Assembly (NCBI RefSeq): GCF_001187505.1
Contig: NZ_CP012150.1
Span: 496,001-560,000, forward strand
Source: Mycolicibacterium goodii
GTDB taxonomy: Bacteria; Actinomycetota; Actinomycetes; Mycobacteriales; Mycobacteriaceae
Length of the DNA stretch: 64,000 nt
Reading direction: 5' to 3'
Of this stretch, positions 37,284 to 46,463 are shown in pieces (the first letter of the stretch is position 1; every line of letters starts with the position of its first letter). The notes beneath the pieces are model-generated. The model saw only the letters and a list, made by a program, of their open reading frames with translations. It searched no databases and was not told the DNA's origin. Position numbers and translations under genes: made by a program.

Positions 37284-38580
37284 TCAGCCTGCGACTGCCT
37301 CCCCCACCACCGGTGAGCCGTCGCGGGGACGAAAGAGCAAGGGGCGGAACCGGTCCGGGCGCAGCGGCTCCAGCGGCAGACTGGGCTCGACGCCCCGGAT
37401 GAGCTCGCCGACCAGCTGGGCTGTCACCGGCCCGGTCGTGATACCGCCGATGCCGTGGCCGGTGGCGACATAGAGGTTCGGCACCGAGCGGACCGCCCCG
37501 ACCAACGGCAGCCCGTCGGGCGCGCAGGGACGCAGGCCGCGCCAGACGCCGACCGGCTCGACGCCGCGCAGGCCCGGCAGCACGCGGACGCCGGCCGCGG
37601 TGATCGCCCAGACCCGTACCGCATCGACCCGCTCGTCCAACCCGTCCAACTCGAACGTCCCGGAAAGCCGCAGCCGTCCGTCCAGCGGCGTCGCCACGAC
37701 CCGCGAATCCGCCATGTAGACCGGCAGCCGAGGCGTGGCGGCCGACTCGGGAAGCTCCACGTGGTAGCCCTTGCCGCCCTCGACCGGCAAAAAACAGTCC
37801 GGTCGCACGGGCCAGCGGCTGGCTCCAGACGCCCGCCGCGATCACGAAGGTGCCGCCCGGAACCCGGCCCCTGGTCGTGCGCGCCGCGACCACACGTCCC
37901 GAACGCCGCTCGAAGTCCAGCACCTCGACCCGGTTACGGAACCGCACGCCGAGGTCCGCGGCGGCGGCCGCCAGCGCGCCGGTGAACTGCACCGGGTCGC
38001 ACCAGGCCTGGTCGGGGTAGTAGGCGCCGCCGGCAAGCGAGCGCGACAGGGTCGGCTCCAGTTCGACGAGCTCCTCCGGGGTCAGCAGCTCTCCGGGAAG
38101 TCCACGCGCACGACGGCTTTCGATCTCGGCCCGACCATGCTCCACCCCGGCGGCGCTCTCGTAGGCGTCGACGTGCCCGCGGTTCTGCAAGCCGGTGTCG
38201 ATGCCCTCGGCCTGCAACTTGCGGTGGGCCTCGAGCCCTCGCTGGGTGAGTTCCTCCAGCAGCCTGCCTGCCGCGCGGGCCCGCCCCGGGGTGCTGGCCA
38301 GCCCGTAGCGCAGAAGCCATGGCACCGTGCGCATCCGGGGACGCAGGTAGAACGGACTGTCCGGGCGCCACATGTACCGCAGGCCCTCCCGCAACGCTCC
38401 CGGGCTGGCCAGCGGTAGGGCATGGGTGGAGGCGACCATCCCGGCGTTGCCGGAGGAGCATTCCTCCCCGACACCGTCTCGGCGCTCAAGAACGGTGACC
38501 TCGGCGCCGTGCCGGGCCAACTCGTAGGCCACGGTGATCCCGGCAATGCCACCTCCGATGACAACCACGTCGCCGGTCAT
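37284..38580 (-). pseudogene. DadA-like D-amino acid dehydrogenase/oxidase, frameshifted
   Basis: An FAD-dependent amine oxidoreductase (DAO/DadA family) split by one frameshift. The N-terminal part starts at ATG 38580 with the FAD loop VVVIGGGIAGITVAYELARH and reads through GVWSQPLARATGLF. The run of six A on the plus strand (37789-37794) has one base too many; after removing it the frame continues as LPVEGGKGYHVELPES... to the stop at 37284. The corrected span is 1296 nt, 432 codons, a normal DadA length. It is last in an operon with an ABC importer (4-nt overlap). Homopolymer sequencing error, true mutation and slippage are all possible. Confidence 0.8.
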
Positions 38581-39374
38581 GAGCCGCTCTCGGCCAGCTC
38601 GGGCTCCACGGTGATGACCGAGCGCAGCAGTCGCTCCTTGAGCGCGAGGAATGTCTCGCTGGTCTGCATCTCCGGCAGCCGTGGCCGGTCGAGGTCGATG
38701 CGGACGTCTTCGACGATGCGTCCCGGCCGCGGGCTCATCACCAACACCCGGTCGGACAGATACACCGCTTCGTCGATGTCGTGGGTGATGAACAGCACGG
38801 TCAACCGGTGGTCCTCCCAGACCCGCGTCAAAAGCGACTGCATCGTGCGCCGATTGAGCGCGTCCAGGGCGCCGAACGGCTCGTCCATCAGCAACACGCT
38901 GGGGCGGTACGACAGCGCCCTGGCGATGGCGACCCGCTGCCGCATGCCGCCGGACAGCTGGGCCGGGTAGGCCTCCGCGAAACCACTCAGTCCGACCACT
39001 TCGAGTTGCTCCATCGCGCGACGGCGGCGCTCGGCCCGGCCGATCTTCTCGCCGCGCAGCGCGAACTCCACGTTGCCGCGCACCGTCAGCCACGGGCACA
39101 GCGAGTAGGCCTGGAAGACCACACCGCGGTCCCGCCCGGGCCCGCGGACCACCGCGCCGTCCACCAGCACGCTCCCGCTGGTCGGGTCCTCCAGACCCGC
39201 GGCCACCGTCAGCAGGGTGCTCTTGCCGCAGCCGCTCGGACCCACGACGGAGACGAACTCGTTGTCGGCCACCGAGAAGCAGACGTCGTCGACGGCGAGC
39301 ACGCTCTGCTTACCGACTCGGAACTCCTTGGAGAGGTGGCGTACCTCGAGTTTGTCGAGCTTGTCGGTGTTCAC
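38577..39374 (-). CDS. ABC transporter ATP-binding protein (TauB/SsuB type)
   Basis: A 265-residue ABC ATPase. Walker A is GPSGCGKS at 45-52, the signature LSGGM at 140-144 and Walker B VLLMDEP at 160-166, followed by the D-loop ALD and the switch His in FITHDIDEAVYLSD. This is the nitrate/sulfonate/taurine importer class. I chose GTG at 39374 because it overlaps the permease stop by 4 nt and follows AAAGGGGCAAC; an in-frame ATG at 39395 is possible. It energises import with the permease and binding protein upstream. It overlaps the dadA-like start by 4 nt. Confidence 0.9.
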   Translation of the reverse strand: MNTDKLDKLEVRHLSKEFRVGKQSVLAVDDVCFSVADNEFVSVVGPSGCGKSTLLTVAAGLEDPTSGSVLVDGAVVRGPGRDRGVVFQAYSLCPWLTVRGNVEFALRGEKIGRAERRRRAMEQLEVVGLSGFAEAYPAQLSGGMRQRVAIARALSYRPSVLLMDEPFGALDALNRRTMQSLLTRVWEDHRLTVLFITHDIDEAVYLSDRVLVMSPRPGRIVEDVRIDLDRPRLPEMQTSETFLALKERLLRSVITVEPELAESGS

Positions 39375-40225
39375 CCGTTGCCCCTTTCTGCCCATCGGAA
39401 CACGCGCCGACCGACGATCTTCATCACCTGGTCCATCGCCAGGCCGATCAGCCCGATCACGATCAGGGCGACGAAGATCGTGTCGGTCTGCAGATATCGC
39501 TGCGCCAAGGTGACCCGGTGGCCCAACCCGTCGTCGGCGGCGACGACCTCGGCCAGCACCAACCAGGTCCACGCCCATCCGAGAGTGATACGCAGGGTGT
39601 CCCAGATCGCCGGCGACGACGCGGGGATCACGATGCGGGTCAGCACCGCAAGATCGCTCATCCCGAGGGTGTAGCCGACGTTGATCAACTCGCGCCGGAC
39701 GCGCTTGACGTTGTCCATCACCATCAACACCTGGGTGAAGAAGGTGCCGATCCAGATGACCAGCCACTTCTGCTCCTCGCCCACGCCGATCCAGATGATC
39801 GTCAGCGGGACGAACGCGACGGCAGGCATGTAGCGGATGAAGCCCATCGTCGGCTCCACGGCCGCCTCCGCGATCCGGACGGTGCCGAGCAGCACCCCGA
39901 GCGGCACCGCCATCACCGTCGAGAGCAGAAAGCCGATGGTGACCCTGTTGAAACTCGCCGCCGCGTCGGCGACCAGGTCGCCTTGCAGGTACTCGACGAA
40001 CCGTCGGGCCACCTTGTCCGGGCCGGGCAGGAAGGTCGGGTTGGTGCCGCCGTACCTGGCGTAGACCCACCACAGCACCAACAGCACAGCCATGGCGCCG
40101 ACCGCGATCACGGTGTAGGTGCGACTTCCGAGCTCACGGTAGAGGCGGGGGCGTCGTCCCCGGGTCGGCAGCTCCGCCTCGGGGGTGGCCACCGACGGCG
40201 TCATCGCCTCTGCCGTCGAGGTCAT
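39371..40225 (-). CDS. ABC transporter permease (TauC/SsuC type)
   Basis: A 284-residue integral membrane permease of the nitrate/sulfonate/taurine class. Hydrophobic helices begin at about residue 37 (YTVIAVGAMAVLLVLWWVYA) and continue through the BPD domain. The EAA loop that docks on the ATPase is visible at GYTLGMSDLAVLTRIVIPASSPAIWDTLR (about 181-209). The N-terminus is a short Pro/Thr-rich cytosolic tail. It overlaps the binding-protein gene and the ATPase gene by 4 nt each, so the importer is one tight operon. Confidence 0.9.
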   Translation of the reverse strand: MTSTAEAMTPSVATPEAELPTRGRRPRLYRELGSRTYTVIAVGAMAVLLVLWWVYARYGGTNPTFLPGPDKVARRFVEYLQGDLVADAAASFNRVTIGFLLSTVMAVPLGVLLGTVRIAEAAVEPTMGFIRYMPAVAFVPLTIIWIGVGEEQKWLVIWIGTFFTQVLMVMDNVKRVRRELINVGYTLGMSDLAVLTRIVIPASSPAIWDTLRITLGWAWTWLVLAEVVAADDGLGHRVTLAQRYLQTDTIFVALIVIGLIGLAMDQVMKIVGRRVFRWAERGNG

Positions 40226-41253
40226 TTGACGACCTCCCGCAAATAGGAGGTGTCGACCAGGGTGGCCGGGTTTGCCTCGCCCTCGATGCTGCCCTGTTCC
40301 TTCATGATTCCGAGGATCTCCTGGGCCAGCGGCTGGAAGTCGTTGTCGAGGTACGTCAGGGATTCCCTGGCGCCGTAGATGTTCACCCCTTGATAGGTTT
40401 TGGCCAGTTCATCGGCCTGCACATCGGCGACCTGCGCGACGATCTTCAGCGCATCCTGCTCGTTGGTCCGGAAATACTCGACCGCTTCGTCCCAGGCCGC
40501 CAGCGCTCCCGAGACGGCCTCCGGGTGCTCATCGCTGAACCTGTCCGACACCGCCCAGACGTCGGAGATGATCCCCGGGTAATCACCGGCGGAGGTCACG
40601 ATGCCTGCGCCCTTGGTCGCCGCGAGGGTCTGGGAGATGTAGGGCTCGTAGGTCACCGCCGCGTCCACTCGGCCCGCCATCAGCGCGGCGCCGGCCTTGT
40701 CCGCCGACAGCGGCACGCCGTCGATGTCGTCGAGGGTCATCCCCGCGTCCTGCAGCGCCAGGCGGAGCAGCATCTCGTGACCGCCGCCCTGTTCATACGC
40801 GACCTTCTTGCCCTTGAGGTCACTCACCGTCTTGATCCCCTCGGCACCCACCAGCGCATCGGCCTTGGTGGAGATGTCTTGGAACAAAGCAACTTTCAGC
40901 GGCACCCCGGTCGCCTGAAACCGCAGCGCGGTGCTGACCAGCGCGTGGGTCGAGTCGATCCGACCGGAGGTGACCGCGGCATACAGGTCCTTGTTGTCGA
41001 CGAAGTTGACGAACTTCAAGTCGACCCCGTTCTGGTGGTCGAAGCCCTTCTCCTTCGCGACGTACCACGGGCCGTAACCGATCCACGGGTTGATCGCGAC
41101 GGTCATCTCCACCGCGTCTTTCGGGGCAGGCGAGCTTCCGGCCATCACCTCCTCACCGCCTGATGGTTCATTGGCACTCTTTCCGCCGCAGGCGGTGAGG
41201 ATGCCCAGTACGAGCAGAATCGCGGCGGTCATGGCTCTGGATGGACGCTTCAT
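40222..41253 (-). CDS. ABC transporter substrate-binding lipoprotein (TauA/NMT1 type)
   Basis: A 343-residue lipoprotein. The signal ends in the lipobox L-T-A-C22, then CGGKSANEPSGGEE. The mature part is a two-lobe periplasmic-binding fold of the TauA/SsuA/NMT1 group (TVAINPWIGYGPWYVAKEKGF, ISTKADALVGAEGIKTVSDLKGKKVAYEQGGGHEMLLRLAL). The family binds sulfonates, nitrate, thiamine precursors and other small ligands; the ligand here is not evident. ATG at 41253 (MKRPSRAMTAAIL) is the start; the frame upstream is not coding. It is the first gene of the importer-dadA operon and divergent from ridA. Confidence 0.88.
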   Translation of the reverse strand: MKRPSRAMTAAILLVLGILTACGGKSANEPSGGEEVMAGSSPAPKDAVEMTVAINPWIGYGPWYVAKEKGFDHQNGVDLKFVNFVDNKDLYAAVTSGRIDSTHALVSTALRFQATGVPLKVALFQDISTKADALVGAEGIKTVSDLKGKKVAYEQGGGHEMLLRLALQDAGMTLDDIDGVPLSADKAGAALMAGRVDAAVTYEPYISQTLAATKGAGIVTSAGDYPGIISDVWAVSDRFSDEHPEAVSGALAAWDEAVEYFRTNEQDALKIVAQVADVQADELAKTYQGVNIYGARESLTYLDNDFQPLAQEILGIMKEQGSIEGEANPATLVDTSYLREVVK

Positions 41254-41439
41254 CGGTGCTCCGTTTCCCAGCCCTCTCCGGGACCACAGGTTGGTGGAGA
41301 GCGACGTTATGCGACCGCGGGAACGGTGACATCCGTGGTTCCACCAGGGTTGTGCCCGGGGATCTCGGCGAGAATATTTACCGGCGCATCCGGCCGACAT
41401 GTCGCGTGTCAAGCGCTGACCGCTGCCCGAGGAGACTTC

Positions 41440-41850
41440 ATGCACACGCTGGACAGCCCAGATCTGGTCGCACCGCTGGGCCACTACTCGTACACCACGG
41501 TGCACAACGGCACTGTGCACGTGTCGGGCCTGCTTCCGCTCGATGCGCAGGGCCGGCCGCTGGCCGCCGAAGGCTTTGCAGCGCAGGCCCGCCAGGTGCT
41601 GCACAACCTGGACCGCTGCCTCGATGCGGCAGGCACCACCCGGCAACGGCTGGTCTCGGTGACGGCCTATGTCACCGATCTGGACCAGTGGGGCGCCTTC
41701 GACGCCGAGTACGCCGCCTGGATCGGTGACCACCGCCCCGCTCGGGCGGTGGTCGGCGTTGCCCGGCTCCACTATGACTGCCAACTTGAAATCCAAGCCG
41801 TCGCTTCGGCTTTCACCGAGGAAGAAGCTGCCCGTGACAACGCTTCATGA
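41440..41850 (+). CDS. RidA family (YjgF/YER057c) protein
   Basis: A 136-residue RidA-family protein. RidA hydrolyses reactive enamines/imines such as 2-aminoacrylate released by PLP and FAD enzymes. Visible family features are the VSGLLPLDAQG strand, QARQVLHNLDRCLDAAG helix and VVGVARLHYDCQLEIQAVA C-terminal strand; the usual catalytic Arg in that last strand (xxRVxV) is here placed at ARLHYDC, so activity is uncertain. ATG at 41440 follows GAGGAGA. It overlaps the following PLP-enzyme gene by 17 nt, so they are coupled. Confidence 0.85.
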   Translation: MHTLDSPDLVAPLGHYSYTTVHNGTVHVSGLLPLDAQGRPLAAEGFAAQARQVLHNLDRCLDAAGTTRQRLVSVTAYVTDLDQWGAFDAEYAAWIGDHRPARAVVGVARLHYDCQLEIQAVASAFTEEEAARDNAS

Positions 41851-42934
41851 CCCCGACACCCCGTTCGCCGTCGTCGACCGGACGCGGTTGCGCGCCAACC
41901 TCGCCGGCCTGCAGCGACGTCTCGACCACAAAGGGGTGACGCTGCGGCCGCATGTGAAGACCGCGAAGTCGGTCGACATCGCGCGGATGATATTCGGCGG
42001 AACCAGGCCGATCACCGTGTCCACGCTCGCCGAGGCCGAGGCGTTCGCCGACGCGGGCTTCACCGACATCACCTACGCCGTCGGCGTCGACCCGCACAAG
42101 CTGCCGCGGATCCGAGCGCTGATCGACCGCGGGGTTGACATCGCGGTGATCCTCGACAGCGCGCTGCAGGCCGAAGCCGTGGTCCGCCAACGCGTTCCGG
42201 CGCTGATCGAGGTGGACTGCGACGGCCACCGGGCAGGTGTGAAGGTGCAGAGTGCCGATTTGCTGCGCATCGGCGAGACGCTGGCGACGGCCGGCTGCCT
42301 GCGCGGCGTGCTGCTGCATGCAGGCGAGTCCTATCACGCGTCCTCGCCGGCGGCGCTGGCCGCCGCGGCCGCCAACGAGCGCGACGTCGCGGTGCGTGCC
42401 GCCCGGCGACTCCGCGACGCCGGGTACGCCGTCCCCACCGTCAGCGTCGGATCCACCCCGACCGCCCACACCGACGTCGAACTCGACGGGGTCACCGAGG
42501 TGCGTGCGGGCACCTACGTGTTCTTCGACCTGTTCATGGCCGGGCTCGGCGTCTGCCGGATCGACGACCTGGCGCTTTCGGTCGTGGTCACCGTCATCGG
42601 CGTGCAGCCGGACAAGGGGCAGGTCATCACCGACGGAGGCTGGACCGCGATCTCTTATGACCGCAGCACCTCCTCCCAGCCTGTCGACCAGGGGTACGGG
42701 CTGGTCACGACGCTCGACGGCGCCGTCATCCCCGATGTGCTGATGACCGATGTCAGCCAGGAGCACGGCGTGCTCACCACCCGTGACGGTGGCATGCCGG
42801 ACCTGCCGGTCGGCACACGGGTGCGGATCCTGCCCAACCACGCGTGCGCCATGGCCGACCAGCACCGTCAGTTCCTGGTGGTCGACGGTGGCCGGGAGAT
42901 CATCGCCGCCTGGCCGCGCGTCGGGGGATGGTGA
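41834..42934 (+). CDS. D-threonine aldolase / D-serine dehydratase-like PLP enzyme
   Basis: A 366-residue fold-type III PLP enzyme with an alanine-racemase-like N-terminal barrel. The PLP lysine is K42 (LRPHVKTAKS). The C-terminal domain has H336 and C338 in LPNHACAM, the metal site of the DSD1/D-serine dehydratase and D-threonine aldolase group. The family acts on D-hydroxy amino acids with a divalent metal. GTG at 41834 (VTTLHDPDTPF) overlaps ridA by 17 nt. A D-serine dehydratase would yield 2-aminoacrylate, the RidA substrate, which supports a linked function. Confidence 0.85.
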   Translation: MTTLHDPDTPFAVVDRTRLRANLAGLQRRLDHKGVTLRPHVKTAKSVDIARMIFGGTRPITVSTLAEAEAFADAGFTDITYAVGVDPHKLPRIRALIDRGVDIAVILDSALQAEAVVRQRVPALIEVDCDGHRAGVKVQSADLLRIGETLATAGCLRGVLLHAGESYHASSPAALAAAAANERDVAVRAARRLRDAGYAVPTVSVGSTPTAHTDVELDGVTEVRAGTYVFFDLFMAGLGVCRIDDLALSVVVTVIGVQPDKGQVITDGGWTAISYDRSTSSQPVDQGYGLVTTLDGAVIPDVLMTDVSQEHGVLTTRDGGMPDLPVGTRVRILPNHACAMADQHRQFLVVDGGREIIAAWPRVGGW

Positions 42935-43068
42935 GCCGGTGACGGCCCTGCGGGCGCCGCAACGGTTCCCGACGCGCCAGGCGAGTCAGATCGCTGACAG
43001 CGACTTTCGCCTCGGCGAGAATGGTCGGTCATGGAGCAAGTCAGGGTCGCGCTCGCCGACCCGGCACG

Positions 43069-44037
43069 ATGGCGGTGAACCCGGGTGTGGTGCGGGTGCT
43101 CGCACATTTCGCGCCGAGCAACACCGTCCTGGATTTTCTTGCCCCACACCTGGATTGGCTCGATGTCCGGTTCTGCGGCGAAGAGGACGACGAGACGTTC
43201 TACCGCGAACTGGGCGACGCCGACGTGCTCTGGCATGTGCTGCGCCCGATCTCCGGTGACGATCTGAACCGGGCGCCGCGGCTGCGCCTGGTGCACAAGC
43301 TGGGCGCCGGGGTGAACACCATCGACGTCGACACCGCGACCCGGTTGGGCATTCTGGTGGCGAACATGCCCGGCGCCAACGCGCCGTCGGTCGCCGAGGG
43401 CACGGTGCTGCTCATGCTCGCGGCGTTGCGCCGGCTGCCCGAACTCGACCGCACCACGCGCGCCGGAAACGGCTGGCCCACCGATCCCACGCTGGGTGAC
43501 ACCGTGCGCGACATCGGCGGCTCGGTGGTGGGGCTCGTCGGCTACGGCAACATCGCCAAGCGCGTCGAGCGGATGGTCCTGGCCATGGGTGCCGAGCAGG
43601 TGCTGCACACCAGCACCCGCGACACCGGCCATCCGCGCTGGCGCACCCTGCCGGACCTGCTGGCCGCGAGCGACATCGTCTCGTTGCACCTGCCGCTCAC
43701 CGAGAAGACCCGCGGGCTGCTGGGCCCGGAAGCCCTGGCGGCGATGAAGCCCCGCGCGATCCTGGTCAACACCGCCCGCGGACCGATCGTCGACGAGGGC
43801 GCGCTGATCGAGGCGCTGCGCGCCCGACGCCTCGCGGCCGCGGGTCTGGACGTGTTCGATTCCGAACCGGTGCCCGCAGGCCATCCGCTGCTGAGCCTCG
43901 ACAACGTCGTGCTCACGCCGCACGTGTCCTGGTACACCGCCGACACCATGCGCCGCTATCTGGCGCTCGGCGTCGAGAACTGCAGGCGCATCCGCGACGG
44001 CGAACCCCTGGCCCACCTCGTCAACGAGGCCAGGTAA
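43069..44037 (+). CDS. D-2-hydroxyacid dehydrogenase (NAD-binding)
   Basis: A 322-residue member of the D-isomer 2-hydroxyacid dehydrogenase family. The NAD loop is GLVGYGNIAKRVE (about residues 160-172), followed by the substrate and catalytic residues: Arg in VNTARGPIVDE, Glu in the FDSEPVP segment, and His in LTPHVSWYT. It reduces 2-oxoacids or oxidises D-2-hydroxyacids with NAD(H). I chose ATG at 43069 (MAVNPGVVRVLAHF); the frame is open to 43021. It follows the PLP enzyme after 134 nt and could use its product pyruvate or another 2-oxoacid, but cotranscription is not certain. Confidence 0.86.
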   Translation: MAVNPGVVRVLAHFAPSNTVLDFLAPHLDWLDVRFCGEEDDETFYRELGDADVLWHVLRPISGDDLNRAPRLRLVHKLGAGVNTIDVDTATRLGILVANMPGANAPSVAEGTVLLMLAALRRLPELDRTTRAGNGWPTDPTLGDTVRDIGGSVVGLVGYGNIAKRVERMVLAMGAEQVLHTSTRDTGHPRWRTLPDLLAASDIVSLHLPLTEKTRGLLGPEALAAMKPRAILVNTARGPIVDEGALIEALRARRLAAAGLDVFDSEPVPAGHPLLSLDNVVLTPHVSWYTADTMRRYLALGVENCRRIRDGEPLAHLVNEAR

Positions 44038-44102
44038 CCGGATCGGTCGGTCACCGATCGGGCCTCGGCGTGGCGCGGGTCACGTCGCGGTACCCTCGAT
44101 TC

Positions 44103-44114
44103 AACCGACCGGTT
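44103..44114. promoter_or_regulatory. Possible operator upstream of fadE6
   Basis: AACCG-AC-CGGTT, a 5-bp perfect inverted repeat with a 2-nt spacer, lies about 30 nt before the fadE6 ATG. It is a plausible TetR-type site, but short enough to be chance. Confidence 0.25.
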
Positions 44115-44144
44115 ATTCGGGAATTGCCCCTGTGGAGGTTATGC

Positions 44145-46337
44145 ATGCCCATCGCAATCCTGTCCGAGCACATCGACCTGGCCGATTCGGTCAAGTCGTT
44201 CGTCGCGCGGGTTGCCCCGTCCGAGGTGCTGCACGAAGCGCTGGAGACACCGATCGCCAACCCACCGTCCTACTGGAAGGCCGCCGCGGATCAGGGTCTG
44301 CCGGGCGTGCATCTGTCCGAAGCCGTCGGCGGACAGGGTTTCGGCATCCTGGAACTCGCGATCGTGCTCGCCGAGTTCGGCTACGGCGCGGTGCCCGGAC
44401 CGTTCGTCCCGTCGGCGATCGCGAGCGCGCTGATCGCCGCGCACGATCCCGAGGCCAAGGTGCTCAGCGAGCTGGCGTCGGGCGACGCCGTCGCCGCCTA
44501 CGCGCTCGACTCGACACTCACCGCGACCCGCCACGGCGACGGTCTGGTGATCCGCGGCGAGGTGCGTGCCGTCCCGGCCGCCGCCCAGGCGTCCATCCTG
44601 GTGCTCCCGGTGGCCATCGACTCCGGTGAGGAGTGGGTGGTCCTCGACGCCGATCAGTTGGAGATCGAACCGGTCCGCAGCGTCGACCCGCTGCGGCCGC
44701 TGGCCCACGTGCGCGCCAACGCCGTCGAGGTCGGCGACGAACGGGTGCTGACGAACCTGAGCCGCCCGCTGGCGCGGGCGTTGATGTCGACGCTGTTGTC
44801 GGCCGAGAGCATCGGCGTCGCGCGCTGGGCCACCGACACGGCCGCCGAGTACGCCAAGATCCGCGAGCAGTTCGGCAGGCCCATCGGCCAGTTCCAGGCG
44901 GTCAAGCACAAATGCGCCAACATGGTCGCCGTCACCGAGCGGGCCACCGCCGCGGTGTGGGACGCGGCCCGCGCGCTCGACGAGGTTCGGGAAAAAGGTT
45001 CAGAGGGAACATATTTCGAGTTCGCCGCCGCCGTCGCCGCCACGCTGGCGCCCACCGCCGCCCAGCAGTGCACGCAGGACTGCATCCAGGTGCACGGCGG
45101 CATCGGCTTCACCTGGGAACACGACACCAACGTCTACTACCGCCGGGCCCTGCTGCTTGCGGCGTGCTTCGGGCGCACCGCGGACTATCCGCAGCAGGTC
45201 GTCGACACCGCCACCGGCACCGGGATGCGTCCGGTGGACATCGACCTCGACCCCGAGACCGAGAAGCTGCGTGCGGAGATCCGCGCGGAAGTCGCGGCGC
45301 TGAAAGCCATTCCGAGTGACCAGCGCACCGCGGCGATCGCCGAGGGCGGGTGGGTGCAACCGCACCTGCCGGAACCGTGGGGCCGCGACGCCACCCCGGT
45401 CGAGCAGATCATCATCGCCCAGGAGTTCACCACCGGCCGGGTGAAGCGCCCGCAGATGGGTATCGCGTCGTGGATCATCCCGTCAATCGTGGCGTTCGGC
45501 ACCGAGGAGCAGAAACAGCGGTTCCTGCCGCCCACGTTCCGCGGCGAGATGATCTGGTGCCAGCTGTTCTCCGAGCCGGGCGCCGGATCGGACCTGGCGA
45601 GCCTGACCACCCGAGCGGTCAAGGTCGACGGCGGCTGGCGCATCACGGGCCAGAAGATCTGGACCACGGGTGCGCAGTTCTCGGCGTGGGGTGCGCTGCT
45701 GGCCCGCACCGACCCCGACGCTCCGAAGCACCAGGGCATCACGTACTTCCTGCTCGACATGAAATCACCGGGTGTCCAGGTGAAGCCGCTGCGGGAACTG
45801 ACCGGCAACGCGATGTTCAACACGGTGTTCATCGACGACGTGTTCGTACCCGACGACCTGGTGCTCGGCGAGGTGAACCGGGGCTGGGAGGTCAGCCGCA
45901 ACACCTTGACCAACGAGCGTGTCTCGATCGGCAGCAGCGAACCGCCGTTCCTCGCCAACCTCGACCAGTTCGTGCAGTTCCTGCGCGACGGCCAGTTCGA
46001 CCAGATCGAGCAGAACCATGCCGGGCAGTTGATCGCCGAGGGGCACGCCGCCAAGGTGCTCAACCTGCGCTCCACCCTGCTGACCCTCGCCGGTGGTGAC
46101 GCGATGCCCAATGCGGCGATCTCGAAGCTGCTGTCGATGAAGACCGGCCAGGGCTACGCCGAGTTCGCGGTGTCCTCGTTCGGCACCGACGCCGCGATCG
46201 GCGATCCGCATCAGGAACCCGGGCGCTGGGCCGAGTATCTGCTGGCCAGCCGGGCCACCACGATCTACGGCGGCACCACCGAGGTGCAGTTGAACATCAT
46301 CGCCGAGCGCCTGCTCGGGCTGCCGCGCGATCCGTAA
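44145..46337 (+). CDS. fadE6: Two-domain acyl-CoA dehydrogenase FadE6
   Basis: A 730-residue protein made of two fused acyl-CoA dehydrogenase modules, the FadE6 plan (Rv0271c, 731 residues). The first half (about 1-375) carries REQFGRPIGQFQAVKHKCANM and QVHGGIGFTWEHDTNVYYRRA; the second (about 385-730) has FAD-pocket segments CQLFSEPGAGSDLASLTTRA, GWRITGQKIWTTGA and a C-terminal YGGTTEVQLNIIAERLLG. It catalyses alpha,beta-dehydrogenation of an acyl-CoA, passing electrons to ETF; the exact substrate is unknown. ATG at 44145 follows TGGAGGTT. Hairpin 46363-46385 follows the stop. Confidence 0.9.
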   Translation: MPIAILSEHIDLADSVKSFVARVAPSEVLHEALETPIANPPSYWKAAADQGLPGVHLSEAVGGQGFGILELAIVLAEFGYGAVPGPFVPSAIASALIAAHDPEAKVLSELASGDAVAAYALDSTLTATRHGDGLVIRGEVRAVPAAAQASILVLPVAIDSGEEWVVLDADQLEIEPVRSVDPLRPLAHVRANAVEVGDERVLTNLSRPLARALMSTLLSAESIGVARWATDTAAEYAKIREQFGRPIGQFQAVKHKCANMVAVTERATAAVWDAARALDEVREKGSEGTYFEFAAAVAATLAPTAAQQCTQDCIQVHGGIGFTWEHDTNVYYRRALLLAACFGRTADYPQQVVDTATGTGMRPVDIDLDPETEKLRAEIRAEVAALKAIPSDQRTAAIAEGGWVQPHLPEPWGRDATPVEQIIIAQEFTTGRVKRPQMGIASWIIPSIVAFGTEEQKQRFLPPTFRGEMIWCQLFSEPGAGSDLASLTTRAVKVDGGWRITGQKIWTTGAQFSAWGALLARTDPDAPKHQGITYFLLDMKSPGVQVKPLRELTGNAMFNTVFIDDVFVPDDLVLGEVNRGWEVSRNTLTNERVSIGSSEPPFLANLDQFVQFLRDGQFDQIEQNHAGQLIAEGHAAKVLNLRSTLLTLAGGDAMPNAAISKLLSMKTGQGYAEFAVSSFGTDAAIGDPHQEPGRWAEYLLASRATTIYGGTTEVQLNIIAERLLGLPRDP

Positions 46338-46362
46338 GAACCGTCACGTCGACCGGCGGCCG

Positions 46363-46385
46363 GGGCGAAAAGGCACGTTTCGCCC
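46363..46385 (+). terminator. Hairpin after fadE6
   Basis: GGGCGAAA at 46363-46370 and TTTCGCCC at 46378-46385 form a perfect 8-bp stem with a 7-nt loop, 25 nt after the fadE6 stop codon. No long T-run follows, as is common for mycobacterial terminators. Confidence 0.55.
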
Positions 46386-46463
46386 TGGTCACGGCGTCGA
46401 CATGGGTCTACCGTCGAAGGTGAGCGAAATACAACGCGAGCCGGAACGGTTGGTACTCAAATA

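Noticed and set aside
37276..39099. 607-codon minus frame joining ABC and DadA-like parts
   Set aside because: It is a chance merge: its first part is the wrong frame of the ABC ATPase, and its end is the wrong frame after the A6 frameshift.
41320..41342. GGAAC/GTTCC repeat between the importer and ridA
   Set aside because: Only 5-bp arms with a 13-nt spacer; too weak to call an operator.
42991..43003. TCGCT-GAC-AGCGA hairpin before the 2-hydroxyacid dehydrogenase
   Set aside because: Only 5 bp; expected by chance in GC-rich DNA.
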